Origin: Lachnospira sp900551945
GTDB lineage: Bacteria > Bacillota > Clostridia > Lachnospirales > Lachnospiraceae
NCBI GenBank assembly: GCA_048380335.1
Contig: DBFCCI010000022.1
Span: 33,108-97,107, forward strand
Length of the DNA stretch: 64,000 bases
Reading direction: 5' to 3'
In this document: piece by piece, positions 53,479 through 61,296 of the stretch
Layout of the letters: every line of letters starts with the position of its first letter
Numbering within the stretch: position 1 is the stretch's first letter
Notes under the pieces: generated by a model
What the model saw: only the letters and a program-made list of their open reading frames with translations
Databases searched by the model: none
What the model was told of the DNA's origin: nothing
Translations under genes and position numbers: made by a program

Positions 53479-54531
53479 ATGAGAAGAAATATAAAGAATA
53501 CATTTAAAAGAAATATAAAAAGAATATTATCGTGTGGATTTGTATTAAATATAGTTTTTACAAGTGTAGGTGTGCTTTCTGGGTGTGGTAAGTTAGGTGG
53601 TGCTAACGATGTGCCGGAGTATGTGCTTGTGTATGCGGAAAATCAATCAGAAAATTATCCTACTACGAGAGGTGCGTATAAGTTTGCAGAGCTTGTAAGT
53701 GAGAAAACAAATGGTAAAATTAAGATTGTTATTAAATGCAATGGTGAAATGGGCGATGAAAAGTCGGTTGTAGAACAGCTTGAGTTTGGCGGAGTTGATT
53801 TTTCGAGAGTTTCAGTGGCTTCTATATCGGATAATATTCCCAAATTAAAAGTAATTCAAATGCCATATTTATATTCTGGGGAATTGGCTATGTGGACTGT
53901 GCTTGATGGTGATATTGGAAAGGAATTTACGCAGGCTATACAAGAAAGTGGTTATGGGATTAGGGCGTTGTCGTGGTATGATGCAGGTGCTAGAAATTTC
54001 TATTCGGTCAAGCCACTTATGAGTATGTCAGACCTTGCGGGAATGAATATAAGAGTGCAGGAGTCAGAAGTGATGGCTAAAACAATTCAGCTTTTGGGAG
54101 CTAATCCTGTTAAAATGATTTATTCAGAAGTTTATATGGCATTGCAGACAGGTAAGATTGATGGTGCGGAGAATAATTGGACTTCATATGAGTATTCAAG
54201 ACATTTTGAGCAAGCAGAATATTGCCTTATTGATGAGCATATACGAATACCAGAAGTACAGCTTATATCTGAAAAGACATGGAATAAGTTTAGTGATGAA
54301 CAAAAGGATATAATTAGTCAGTGTGCAAAAGAGTCAGCAATATATGAAAGAGACTTATGGAGAATGACTGACGAGGCTGCTAAAAGAACAGTTATTGATA
54401 AAGGTGTTACAGTAACTAAAGTAAGTGATGAGGAGAGAAGCTATTTTAGAGAAAAGCTACAGCCACTTTACGATGAATACTGTTCAGATTATATGGATAT
54501 AATTGAAAAAATAGAGAGTATACAGGAGTAA
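53479..54531 (+). CDS. TRAP-type DctP solute-binding lipoprotein (sensor-linked)
   Basis: 350 residues from ATG 53479 (GGAA at 53470); an ATG at 53455 sits only seven bases after a TATACT -10 and is less likely. A signal peptide with lipobox LSGC near residue 35, then the DctP fold with AGARNFYSVKPL and MNIRVQESEVMAKTIQLLGA, including the Arg that binds a carboxylate, and GKIDGAENNWTSYE. It binds an acidic sugar or organic acid. No permease gene follows; two bases after its stop comes a sensor kinase. It is likely a sensing partner of that kinase. Confidence 0.88.
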   Translation: MRRNIKNTFKRNIKRILSCGFVLNIVFTSVGVLSGCGKLGGANDVPEYVLVYAENQSENYPTTRGAYKFAELVSEKTNGKIKIVIKCNGEMGDEKSVVEQLEFGGVDFSRVSVASISDNIPKLKVIQMPYLYSGELAMWTVLDGDIGKEFTQAIQESGYGIRALSWYDAGARNFYSVKPLMSMSDLAGMNIRVQESEVMAKTIQLLGANPVKMIYSEVYMALQTGKIDGAENNWTSYEYSRHFEQAEYCLIDEHIRIPEVQLISEKTWNKFSDEQKDIISQCAKESAIYERDLWRMTDEAAKRTVIDKGVTVTKVSDEERSYFREKLQPLYDEYCSDYMDIIEKIESIQE

Positions 54532-54533
54532 TT

Positions 54534-55991
54534 ATGTCTTTAAAAAAGAAATTCAAATACGTTTATATAATAAGTGGTTGTATTATTGCAATGACTCTTA
54601 TTATAAGCATATTTCTTTCAATAAGAGGAATGGTTGTATTTACATATACATTAGAACAAAATGACAAGGCAATGAACCTTTGTAATGCTATAGCTGATGA
54701 ACGCAAGTTGTTTAAAACGTATACAGAAGATGAACAACCATTTGCGCTAGAGCAATTAAGTAATGCACAGAAAAATACACATTATGCGCTTTCTCAAATA
54801 TCATTTGACTATAAGGATATGAATGAAGAACAGTATATTCTTATGCAGTCTATTTATAATACTTATGATAGTTATAAAGATATTTTTAAGCAAGTTGTGA
54901 ATATGAACCCTGAAAGTGAGGAGTACAGATTAAAGCTTGACAAGTATTATAAGGTTCAGCAATATCTGGAAGGTTATGCAAAAGATTTTGAAAGTCTGAC
55001 AGTTGCTATGGGTAGCGAATATTATAATAATCAGAAGAAGTTATTTTATATAATACCTACGATATGTGTATTTATTGCATTTGTGGTAATAATGTTGTTT
55101 ATGTGGCTTAAGCATTTTATTAGCAAAAAAATTGTAGAACCAGTGCTTGCGTTATCTAATGAAGCTAAAAGAATAAGTATGAATGATTTTTCAGGAAATG
55201 ATTTGACAACTGATGGTGATGATGAAATATCTATGCTTATTAAGTCGTTTGTTGAAATGAAGTATTCCACAAAAAATTATATTACTACTCTTAAGGAAAA
55301 GCACAAGGTAGAAAAGCAACTTGAAGAAATGCGTTTTGAAATGCTTAAAAATCAGATTAATCCACATTTTTTATTTAATACATTAAATCTTATTGCAGGT
55401 ACAGCGCAGATTGAAGATGCACAAGTTACGGAAAAAATGATTATTACGTTAAGCCGTCTATTTAGGTATAATCTAAAGACACAGACTTCAATTATGCCAC
55501 TTGAGCAAGAAATTAAGGTGGTCGGAGATTATATGTATCTTCAACAAATGCGTTTTGGTCAGCGAATAAAGTATATTTGCAATGCGACAGACGAGTGTTT
55601 GGAGGAGCTTGTTCCGTCTTTTGTATTACAACCACTTGTGGAAAATGCTATTATACATGGGCTATCTAATTCATCAGAAGGGGGACTTATTTATGTTCGT
55701 TGTTGGAAGAAGAATGAATATATGTATATGTCGGTCGCTGATACGGGGCTTGGTATAGAACATGAGAGGCTTATGAAGATAAGAAGTACAATAGATGGTG
55801 TATTTGATAGTGATGAGTTTGAAAATAATAATGAATTGCAGGATTTAAAAAGCAATCAAAAAACAGTTGGTGTGGGACTTGGAAATATTGCGCAACGTGT
55901 TAAGGGGATGTATGATGACAGCGGAATGAAAGTATACAGTCATCAAGGTTGTGGCACAATAATACAGGTGTATTTTAATATTGGGAAATAG
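54534..55991 (+). CDS. Membrane sensor histidine kinase, LytS/YesM type
   Basis: 485 residues. Membrane segments at about 12-34 and 180-202 frame a helical sensor domain, followed by a HAMP region (~203-255). The His_kinase motif is NQINPHFLFNTLNLIAGTA near residues 275-293 (phospho-accepting His) and ATPase boxes are VENAIIHGLSN and DTGLGIE with VGLGNIAQR. It should phosphorylate the response regulator at 56354, though a family A repeat separates the genes. The adjacent DctP lipoprotein suggests sensing of the TRAP substrate. Confidence 0.92.
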   Translation: MSLKKKFKYVYIISGCIIAMTLIISIFLSIRGMVVFTYTLEQNDKAMNLCNAIADERKLFKTYTEDEQPFALEQLSNAQKNTHYALSQISFDYKDMNEEQYILMQSIYNTYDSYKDIFKQVVNMNPESEEYRLKLDKYYKVQQYLEGYAKDFESLTVAMGSEYYNNQKKLFYIIPTICVFIAFVVIMLFMWLKHFISKKIVEPVLALSNEAKRISMNDFSGNDLTTDGDDEISMLIKSFVEMKYSTKNYITTLKEKHKVEKQLEEMRFEMLKNQINPHFLFNTLNLIAGTAQIEDAQVTEKMIITLSRLFRYNLKTQTSIMPLEQEIKVVGDYMYLQQMRFGQRIKYICNATDECLEELVPSFVLQPLVENAIIHGLSNSSEGGLIYVRCWKKNEYMYMSVADTGLGIEHERLMKIRSTIDGVFDSDEFENNNELQDLKSNQKTVGVGLGNIAQRVKGMYDDSGMKVYSHQGCGTIIQVYFNIGK

Positions 55992-56001
55992 AGTTTGGGG
56001 T

Positions 56002-56219
56002 GGAAAATATTATTAAATTTTATAGTTGCTGGATAAAAGCTAAGGAGTTCTAAGATGTGCTGATATAGATATTAAAACGAACGTGAACGCAATCAATGCG
56101 ACATCGTGTCGCTGATTGCTTGACCGCACGTCCTTGTGCGGTCATCGCTGTTTTTTGTACAGCACAACTAAGAACAACTAAGCTTTTGCCAGATACTATA
56201 AAATTTAATAATATCTTCC
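56002..56219. repeat. Family A palindrome, copy 3 (large form)
   Basis: The outer stem GGAAAATATTATTAAATTTT pairs with ~56198-56217, then TAGTTGCTGGATAAAAGCTAAG opposite CTAAGCTTTTGCCAGATACTA, and TGTGCTG/ACAGCACA. Hairpins GCGACA-TCG-TGTCGC and GCACGTCCTTGTGC inside, in the same order as copies 1 and 2. It splits the kinase and response-regulator genes. Confidence 0.88.
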
Positions 56220-56353
56220 TATTGTACTACTTTTTTTAATTAGTATTATAATTAAGTTTTGTGTTGGGGGAATATAAAAAAATTGAAAGTTAAAATTTTA
56301 ACGTAGATAGTGTATAATATTAATAAAGTTAAAAGTTTAATGGAGTGGTTTTT

Positions 56354-57169
56354 ATGTACAGAGTATTATTAGTTGATGATGAACAGATTGAACGAATGGC
56401 ACTTGCTAAGAGAATTGAGAAGTATTATGGGGACAAGCTTAGTATATATCAGGCTGTGAATGGCAGGGAAGCTGTTGATATGTATAGCGAGCAAAGGAAT
56501 GACATTGTTATTATGGATATATCAATGCCTGAAATGAATGGGGTTATGGCGGCTAGGTATATAAGGCAGATGGACGAGGATTGTGCTATTATATTTCTTA
56601 GTGCTTATGACGATTTTAATTATGCAAGAAATGCGATTAAAGTTAAGGCACTTGACTATCTTTTAAAGCCTTGTGATTTGGAAGATTTGCTTGCCGTTCT
56701 GGATATGGCAATTCAAAAGCTTGAAAAGAGTAGTGATAGTCAAAGGCATTTTAACAAAGAAAATAATAATATTGACAGCAATAGTGTAGATAGCTTTAAT
56801 GTAAATGATACTGATGTAAATAAATTAGAAGATAATGTAAAAAATGGTGATGAAAAAACGACTGCTAAACAGATGAAGGAATATGTTGAAAGCAATTATA
56901 TGTATGATATTTCAATGCAGGAGGCGGCTATTGCAATGGGGTATTCTGACGCATATTTTAGCAAGTTGTTTAAGCAGTATTTTAATCAGAACTTTACGGC
57001 GTATCTTACGGAGTATAGAATAAAGAAAGCAAAACAACTTCTTAGTGAAACTAATGAAAGTATTAAAGATATTAGCAAAATGGTTGGGTATACCGACTCA
57101 AATTATTTTGCGAAGATTTTTAAGAGAATAGTTGGAGAGATACCGTCTAAGTATCGTGAAGACATTTAA
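56354..57169 (+). CDS. Response regulator with AraC-type DNA-binding domain (YesN type)
   Basis: 271 residues from ATG 56354 (GGAG at 56342-56345). Receiver domain with LLVDDEQIERMAL, the phospho-acceptor Asp in IVIMDISMPEMNG and the Lys in LLKPCD. An Asn/Asp-rich linker (~130-165) leads to an AraC helix-turn-helix pair: ISMQEAAIAMGYSDAYFSKLF and IKDISKMVGYTDSNYFAKIF. Partner of the YesM-type kinase; probable activator of dctPQM. Confidence 0.93.
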   Translation: MYRVLLVDDEQIERMALAKRIEKYYGDKLSIYQAVNGREAVDMYSEQRNDIVIMDISMPEMNGVMAARYIRQMDEDCAIIFLSAYDDFNYARNAIKVKALDYLLKPCDLEDLLAVLDMAIQKLEKSSDSQRHFNKENNNIDSNSVDSFNVNDTDVNKLEDNVKNGDEKTTAKQMKEYVESNYMYDISMQEAAIAMGYSDAYFSKLFKQYFNQNFTAYLTEYRIKKAKQLLSETNESIKDISKMVGYTDSNYFAKIFKRIVGEIPSKYREDI

Positions 57170-57197
57170 TTTATAAATATTATAATAAAAAATATAC

Positions 57198-57360
57198 TTA
57201 CATTTAATTTTAATATGTGGTATACTAATTAAGCACTGATTAATTAATATAGTAATTAATTGGTGGCAATTACATTACGAATATATAACTATTAATTATT
57301 GACACTAAATATCGTTTTGGCTGATGTCTGATGGCTAAAACATATTTAGTGTCTTTTTTT
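57198..57360 (+). ncRNA. Candidate small RNA ending at a strong terminator
   Basis: TTACAT and TATACT are 17 bases apart (57198, 57221). The terminator at 57301-57360 pairs GACACTAAATAT with ATATTTAGTGTC around an inner GTTTTGGC/GCTAAAAC stem, with seven Ts. The ~130 nt between lack an open frame. The terminator may simply serve the response regulator. Confidence 0.35.
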
Positions 57361-57637
57361 GTACATATTTATTAGTTTCTTTTAGTTCTTGCAATTCAAG
57401 CATTTACAGTATGTTTGATTGTTCCGTCTATAACGTTATTTGCAACTTTTTTACATAGTGGTATGCAAGGTTGGTTTACACAGTGGCTTACTTCAGCATT
57501 TTTATGTTTTCCAGTAGCTCTTTGCTTGCAAATATTTTTTGTTGGCCCACTTGTAAGGTTTATTTTTAGAAGAATATTTTGCAGACAATTGGCTTCTGAT
57601 TAATTAATCAATTTAAAAAATTAGTTATATATTCGTA
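57276..57637. repeat. 16-bp inverted repeat around the DUF2798 fragment
   Basis: TACGAATATATAACTA (57276-57291) and its exact complement (57622-57637) bracket the terminator and gene fragment. CTGATTAATTAAT also recurs near both sides (57236, 57597). May mark the edges of an old insertion. Confidence 0.4.
57376..57603 (+). pseudogene. DUF2798-like membrane protein remnant
   Basis: Open from a stop at 57373: FLLVLAIQAFTVCLIVPSI, HSGMQGWFTQWLTSAFLCFP and CLQIFFVGPLVRFIFRRIF. Two membrane helices and the GPLVR motif match the C-terminal half of DUF2798-type proteins. No usable start or ribosome site exists, and the N-terminal half is missing. Confidence 0.5.
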
Positions 57638-57692
57638 TGTGTGGTAAAAATGCACAAAAAATCTCAGAGCATATTGTAAAATGTGCAATCTT

Positions 57693-57759
57693 ATGACAAA
57701 AAATTTCTCCCAAATGACAAATATTTACTGTATAAAAACAAAAGTTTCCCCCTTATAAT
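57693..57759 (+). promoter_or_regulatory. dctPQM promoter with direct repeats
   Basis: ATGACAAA followed by AATTT or TATTT occurs at 57693 and 57714, two helical turns apart, and AACAAAAGTTTCCCCC at 57738 resembles the first. TATAAT at 57754-57759 has no -35 at 17 bases. This fits activation by the AraC-type response regulator. Confidence 0.4.
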
Positions 57760-57883
57760 ATAAACATAATATAAAAGAAGTTGTGGATATGGAAAATTTT
57801 TCTATAGGAATTATAAAATTCTTAAGAAAATTCAATCTGCAAATCTTAATAAAATACTAAAACTTAAGAATGGAGGAAAAACA

Positions 57884-58912
57884 ATGATTAAGACAGTAAT
57901 GAAACGTTGTATTACACTTATGCTATGTGTAATTATGGCGGTTGGCTTGTTCGGATGTAATCTTTCTGCTACAAATGGAAAACGTATTGTAAGAATTGCA
58001 TTAGGACAGTCAGAAACTCACCCACAGTATGCGGGTCTTGTAGCATTTAAGGAATATGTAGAAGAAAGACTTGGTGATAAGTATGAAGTTCAGATATTCC
58101 CTAACGAACTTTTAGGAGCAACACAGAAGGCTATTGAGCTTACTCAAACTGGTGCGATTGATTTCGTTGTAGCTGGAACTGCTAACCTTGAAACATTTGC
58201 CGATGTATACGAAGTATTTAGTATGCCATATCTTTTCGACTCAGTTGAAAGTTATAAAGCAGTAATGCAGGATACAGACTATATGGAAAAGGTGTATGAA
58301 TCAACAGATGCTTCTGGTTTTAGAGTACTTACATGGTACAATGCAGGAACTCGTAACTTCTATGGTAAAAAGCCTATTAATACACCAGATGACCTTACAG
58401 GTATGAAGATTAGAGTTCAGCAAAGTCCAGCCAGTGTATCTATGATGCAGGCATTTGGTGCGGCTGCTTCTCCTATGAGTTTCGGTGAAGTGTACACAGC
58501 TATTCAGCAGGGTGTAATTGATGGTGCTGAAAATAACGAATTAGCTTTAACTAACAATAAGCATGGTGAAGTTGCTAAGTACTATACTTACAATATGCAC
58601 CAGATTATTCCAGATATGCTTGTTGGTAATCTTAAATTTATTGAAGGTCTTAGCGAAGAAGAATTAAAGGTATTTAAGGAAGCTGCTGCTAAGTCTACGG
58701 AAGTTGAACTTGTTGAATGGGATAAATGTGTTGAAGAAGCAAAGAATACTGCACAGAACGAAATGGGTGTAGAATTTATTTATCCTGATATAGCTCCATT
58801 TAAGGAAAAGGTTAAGAATATGCAGCAGGAAATGCTTGATGCTAATCCAGCAATTGTTGATGTATATAACCATATTCAAGAAGTTAATAAGCAGGTAAAG
58901 GAGGGCAAATAA
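57884..58912 (+). CDS. TRAP transporter solute-binding lipoprotein DctP
   Basis: 342 residues. Signal peptide with lipobox GLFGC near residue 25. DctP segments: RIALGQSETHPQY, YNAGTRNFYGKKPI, MKIRVQQSPASVSMMQAFGA (substrate-binding Arg) and GVIDGAENNELAL. It captures uronate-like acids outside the cell for DctQM. The lipid anchor suits a Gram-positive host. RBS GGAGG. Confidence 0.94.
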   Translation: MIKTVMKRCITLMLCVIMAVGLFGCNLSATNGKRIVRIALGQSETHPQYAGLVAFKEYVEERLGDKYEVQIFPNELLGATQKAIELTQTGAIDFVVAGTANLETFADVYEVFSMPYLFDSVESYKAVMQDTDYMEKVYESTDASGFRVLTWYNAGTRNFYGKKPINTPDDLTGMKIRVQQSPASVSMMQAFGAAASPMSFGEVYTAIQQGVIDGAENNELALTNNKHGEVAKYYTYNMHQIIPDMLVGNLKFIEGLSEEELKVFKEAAAKSTEVELVEWDKCVEEAKNTAQNEMGVEFIYPDIAPFKEKVKNMQQEMLDANPAIVDVYNHIQEVNKQVKEGK

Positions 58913-59398
58913 ATGGAAGCATTAGCAACTATTAGAAAAGTTATGAATACGGCAATTAAGTTTATATGTATTGCTTTATTTGCCTTTATGGTATTAATTG
59001 GAACATATCAAATTCTTGTAAGATACATTTTTAACAGTCCTAGTACTGTTTCAGAAGAACTTTTAACATATTCATTTACATGGATGTCTTTGTTTGCAGC
59101 TTCTTATGTATTTGGTAAGAGAGACCACATGAGAATGGGTTTTGTAGCTGACAAGTTAAGTCCAGACAAGCTTAAAGTTTTAAATATCATACTTGAAGTG
59201 ATTACAATTGCATTTTCTTCTATTGTAATGGTATACGGTGGTATTTCTATTACTAAGCTTTCTATGACACAAAAGACAGCTTCTCTTGGAATACCTATGG
59301 GTTATATTTATCTTGTTATTCCAATTAGTGGTATTCTTATTGTAATTTACAGTGTGTTAAATATTATTGATTTGGCAAGGAAAGGAGAAGAAGTATGA
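58913..59398 (+). CDS. TRAP transporter small permease DctQ
   Basis: 161 residues with four membrane helices and the family stretch LVRYIFNSPSTVSEELLTYSFTWMSLF (the SEEL/W region, residues ~40-66, read in two parts) and KRDHMRMGFVADKL. It starts at the base after the dctP stop and overlaps dctM by four bases (ATGA), so the three are one operon. Confidence 0.93.
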   Translation: MEALATIRKVMNTAIKFICIALFAFMVLIGTYQILVRYIFNSPSTVSEELLTYSFTWMSLFAASYVFGKRDHMRMGFVADKLSPDKLKVLNIILEVITIAFSSIVMVYGGISITKLSMTQKTASLGIPMGYIYLVIPISGILIVIYSVLNIIDLARKGEEV

Positions 59399-60705
59399 GT
59401 ATAGCATGGCTTTCAGGTCTTATTATATTAGTTATTCTCGTTATAATGCTTATTGCAGGAGCGCCAATTGCCGTTTCACTTGCAGTTTCATCAATTTGTG
59501 CAATACTTCCTGTATTGTCAACAGAGCCAGCACTTGTAACTGGTGCGCAGAGAATATTTTCAGGTATATCAGTATTTAACCTTATAGCAATTCCATTTTT
59601 CATTCTTGCAGGTAATATTATGAACAAGGGTGGTATTGCGATTAGACTTATTAACTTTGCTAAGATATTTACAGGTAGAATACCTGGTTCACTTGCACAT
59701 ACAAATGTTGTTGCAAATATGCTTTTCGGTGCTATATCTGGTTCAGGTACAGCAGCAGCTTCAGCTATGGGTGCTATTATTGGACCTGTTGAAGAAGAAG
59801 AAGGTTATGATAAGAACTTCTCTACAGCAGTAAATATTGCAACAGCTCCTACAGGACTTTTAATTCCACCAAGTAATGTTATGATTACTTTTGCGATGGT
59901 AAGTGGTGGTACATCTATTGCGGCACTTTTCATGGCTGGTTATATCCCTGGTATTCTTTGGGGACTTGCTTGTATGGTTGTTATTTTCTTCTATGCTAAG
60001 AAGAAAGGTTATACAAGCTCTAAAAGATATTCAATTAAAGAAAAGACTAAGATTGCGTTACAAGCTTTACCATGTCTTTTAATGATTGTTATTGTTATTG
60101 GTGGTATTATTGGTGGTGTATTTACTGCGACAGAGGGTGCAGTAGTTGCCGTTGTATACAGCCTTATACTTTCACTTGTTTTTTACAAGTCTATTAAGTT
60201 AAGTGAGCTTCCTAAGATTATTATGGATAGTGCTGAAATGACTGGTATTATTATTCTTCTTATTGGTGTTTCTAGTATTATGTCATGGGTTATGGCGTTT
60301 ACTGGACTTCCAGAAGCTATTTCAAGTGCTATGCTTAGTATTAGTAGCAATAAGTATGTTATTTTACTTATTATTAATGTTATTCTTTTGATTGTTGGTA
60401 CTTTCATGGATATGACACCAGCTTGTCTTATCTTTACACCTATTTTCCTTCCAATCTGTCAGGCAGTTGGTATGAATACAGTTCATTTTGGTATTATGAT
60501 GATTTTTAACCTTTGTATTGGTACTATTACACCGCCTGTTGGAACTACTCTTTTCGTTGGTGTTAAGGTTGGTAAGACTAAGATTGAAGATGTTATTAAA
60601 CCGCTTCTTTATTATTTTGCAGCGATATTTATTGTGTTGTTGCTTGTAACTTATATTCCTGCGTTGTCATTATGGTTACCGGGTCTTTTAGGTTATGTTA
60701 AGTAA
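59395..60705 (+). CDS. TRAP transporter large permease DctM
   Basis: 436 residues, about 12 membrane helices. Family landmarks: IPFFILAGNIMNKGG, GAISGSGTAAASAMGAI, APTGLLIPPSNVMITF and NLCIGTITPPVGTTLFVG. Sodium-driven import of the DctP-bound acid. A terminator follows at 60724. Confidence 0.95.
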   Translation: MSIAWLSGLIILVILVIMLIAGAPIAVSLAVSSICAILPVLSTEPALVTGAQRIFSGISVFNLIAIPFFILAGNIMNKGGIAIRLINFAKIFTGRIPGSLAHTNVVANMLFGAISGSGTAAASAMGAIIGPVEEEEGYDKNFSTAVNIATAPTGLLIPPSNVMITFAMVSGGTSIAALFMAGYIPGILWGLACMVVIFFYAKKKGYTSSKRYSIKEKTKIALQALPCLLMIVIVIGGIIGGVFTATEGAVVAVVYSLILSLVFYKSIKLSELPKIIMDSAEMTGIIILLIGVSSIMSWVMAFTGLPEAISSAMLSISSNKYVILLIINVILLIVGTFMDMTPACLIFTPIFLPICQAVGMNTVHFGIMMIFNLCIGTITPPVGTTLFVGVKVGKTKIEDVIKPLLYYFAAIFIVLLLVTYIPALSLWLPGLLGYVK

Positions 60706-60723
60706 AATATAAATATTATTTTA

Positions 60724-60766
60724 AAGGGTATGATGTTAGCTTTTTTGCTGATATCATACCTTTTTT
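60724..60766 (+). terminator. dctPQM terminator
   Basis: GGGTATGATGTTAGC pairs with GCTGATATCATACC with six Ts. Confidence 0.8.
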
Positions 60767-60785
60767 GTATGTGGGGCGTATTTTG

Positions 60786-60826
60786 TGGGGTTGGTTGTGG
60801 GGTGGGTTGTGGGGTGGGTTGTGGGG
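60786..60826 (+). repeat. G-rich 12-bp tandem repeat
   Basis: GGTTGTGGGGTG is repeated three times (60793-60826, third copy changed at its last two bases), giving five or more runs of three or four G in 41 bases. It could form a G-quadruplex on the + strand. It touches the left arm of family B copy 3. Confidence 0.6.
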
Positions 60827-60978
60827 ATAGCAGGAGTATATAACTAAACACACACCATTAAAAGTACAGCCAGTTATATTTGTATGCCACTATCGAACAA
60901 GTATGTTCGCTATTGTCACACAAATATAGCTGTCAGTTCTTTTAATGGTGCATTTATTAGTTATATACTTCTGCTATC
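60826..60978. repeat. Family B palindrome, copy 3
   Basis: GATAGCAGGAGTATATAACTA pairs with TAGTTATATACTTCTGCTATC (read in 20-base parts), ACACACCATTAAAAGT with TTCTTTTAATGGTGCA, tip CGAACA-AGTA-TGTTCG. An outer GCGTATTTTG/CAAAATACGC pair (60776, 60997) encloses it. Two related direct copies of the right outer arm lie at 60996 and 61069. Confidence 0.85.
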
Positions 60979-61192
60979 TTACGGAAGTTTTTTGAGCAAA
61001 ATACGCAGGTGAAATTTGGGTGGATAATATTTTTATTTTATTGGGGGAGTGTTTGTGGGGGCTTTGGGGCAAAATATGCAGGTGAAAGTTTTGGACTGGA
61101 TAATATAGTGGGGAGAATTTTGGGGGAGTCGTAGTATTTTTAGAATTGAAGAAAAATTACATAAAAATTGTACTAAAACTAATAGAAATTAT

Positions 61193-61223
61193 ACTAACAT
61201 GTTAGTTGCGATTGGTGTATAAT
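61193..61223 (+). promoter_or_regulatory. GH2 gene operator and promoter
   Basis: ACTAACATGTTAGT (61193-61206) is identical to the site before uxuA; TATAAT is at 61218. The operator covers the -35 region, as for a repressor. Confidence 0.65.
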
Positions 61224-61296
61224 ACAATCATCAGATAGCTGATGGATATGCAGCGAAAATTAATGAGTATTGTATAGTAGGAAAGGATAGAGTGAT

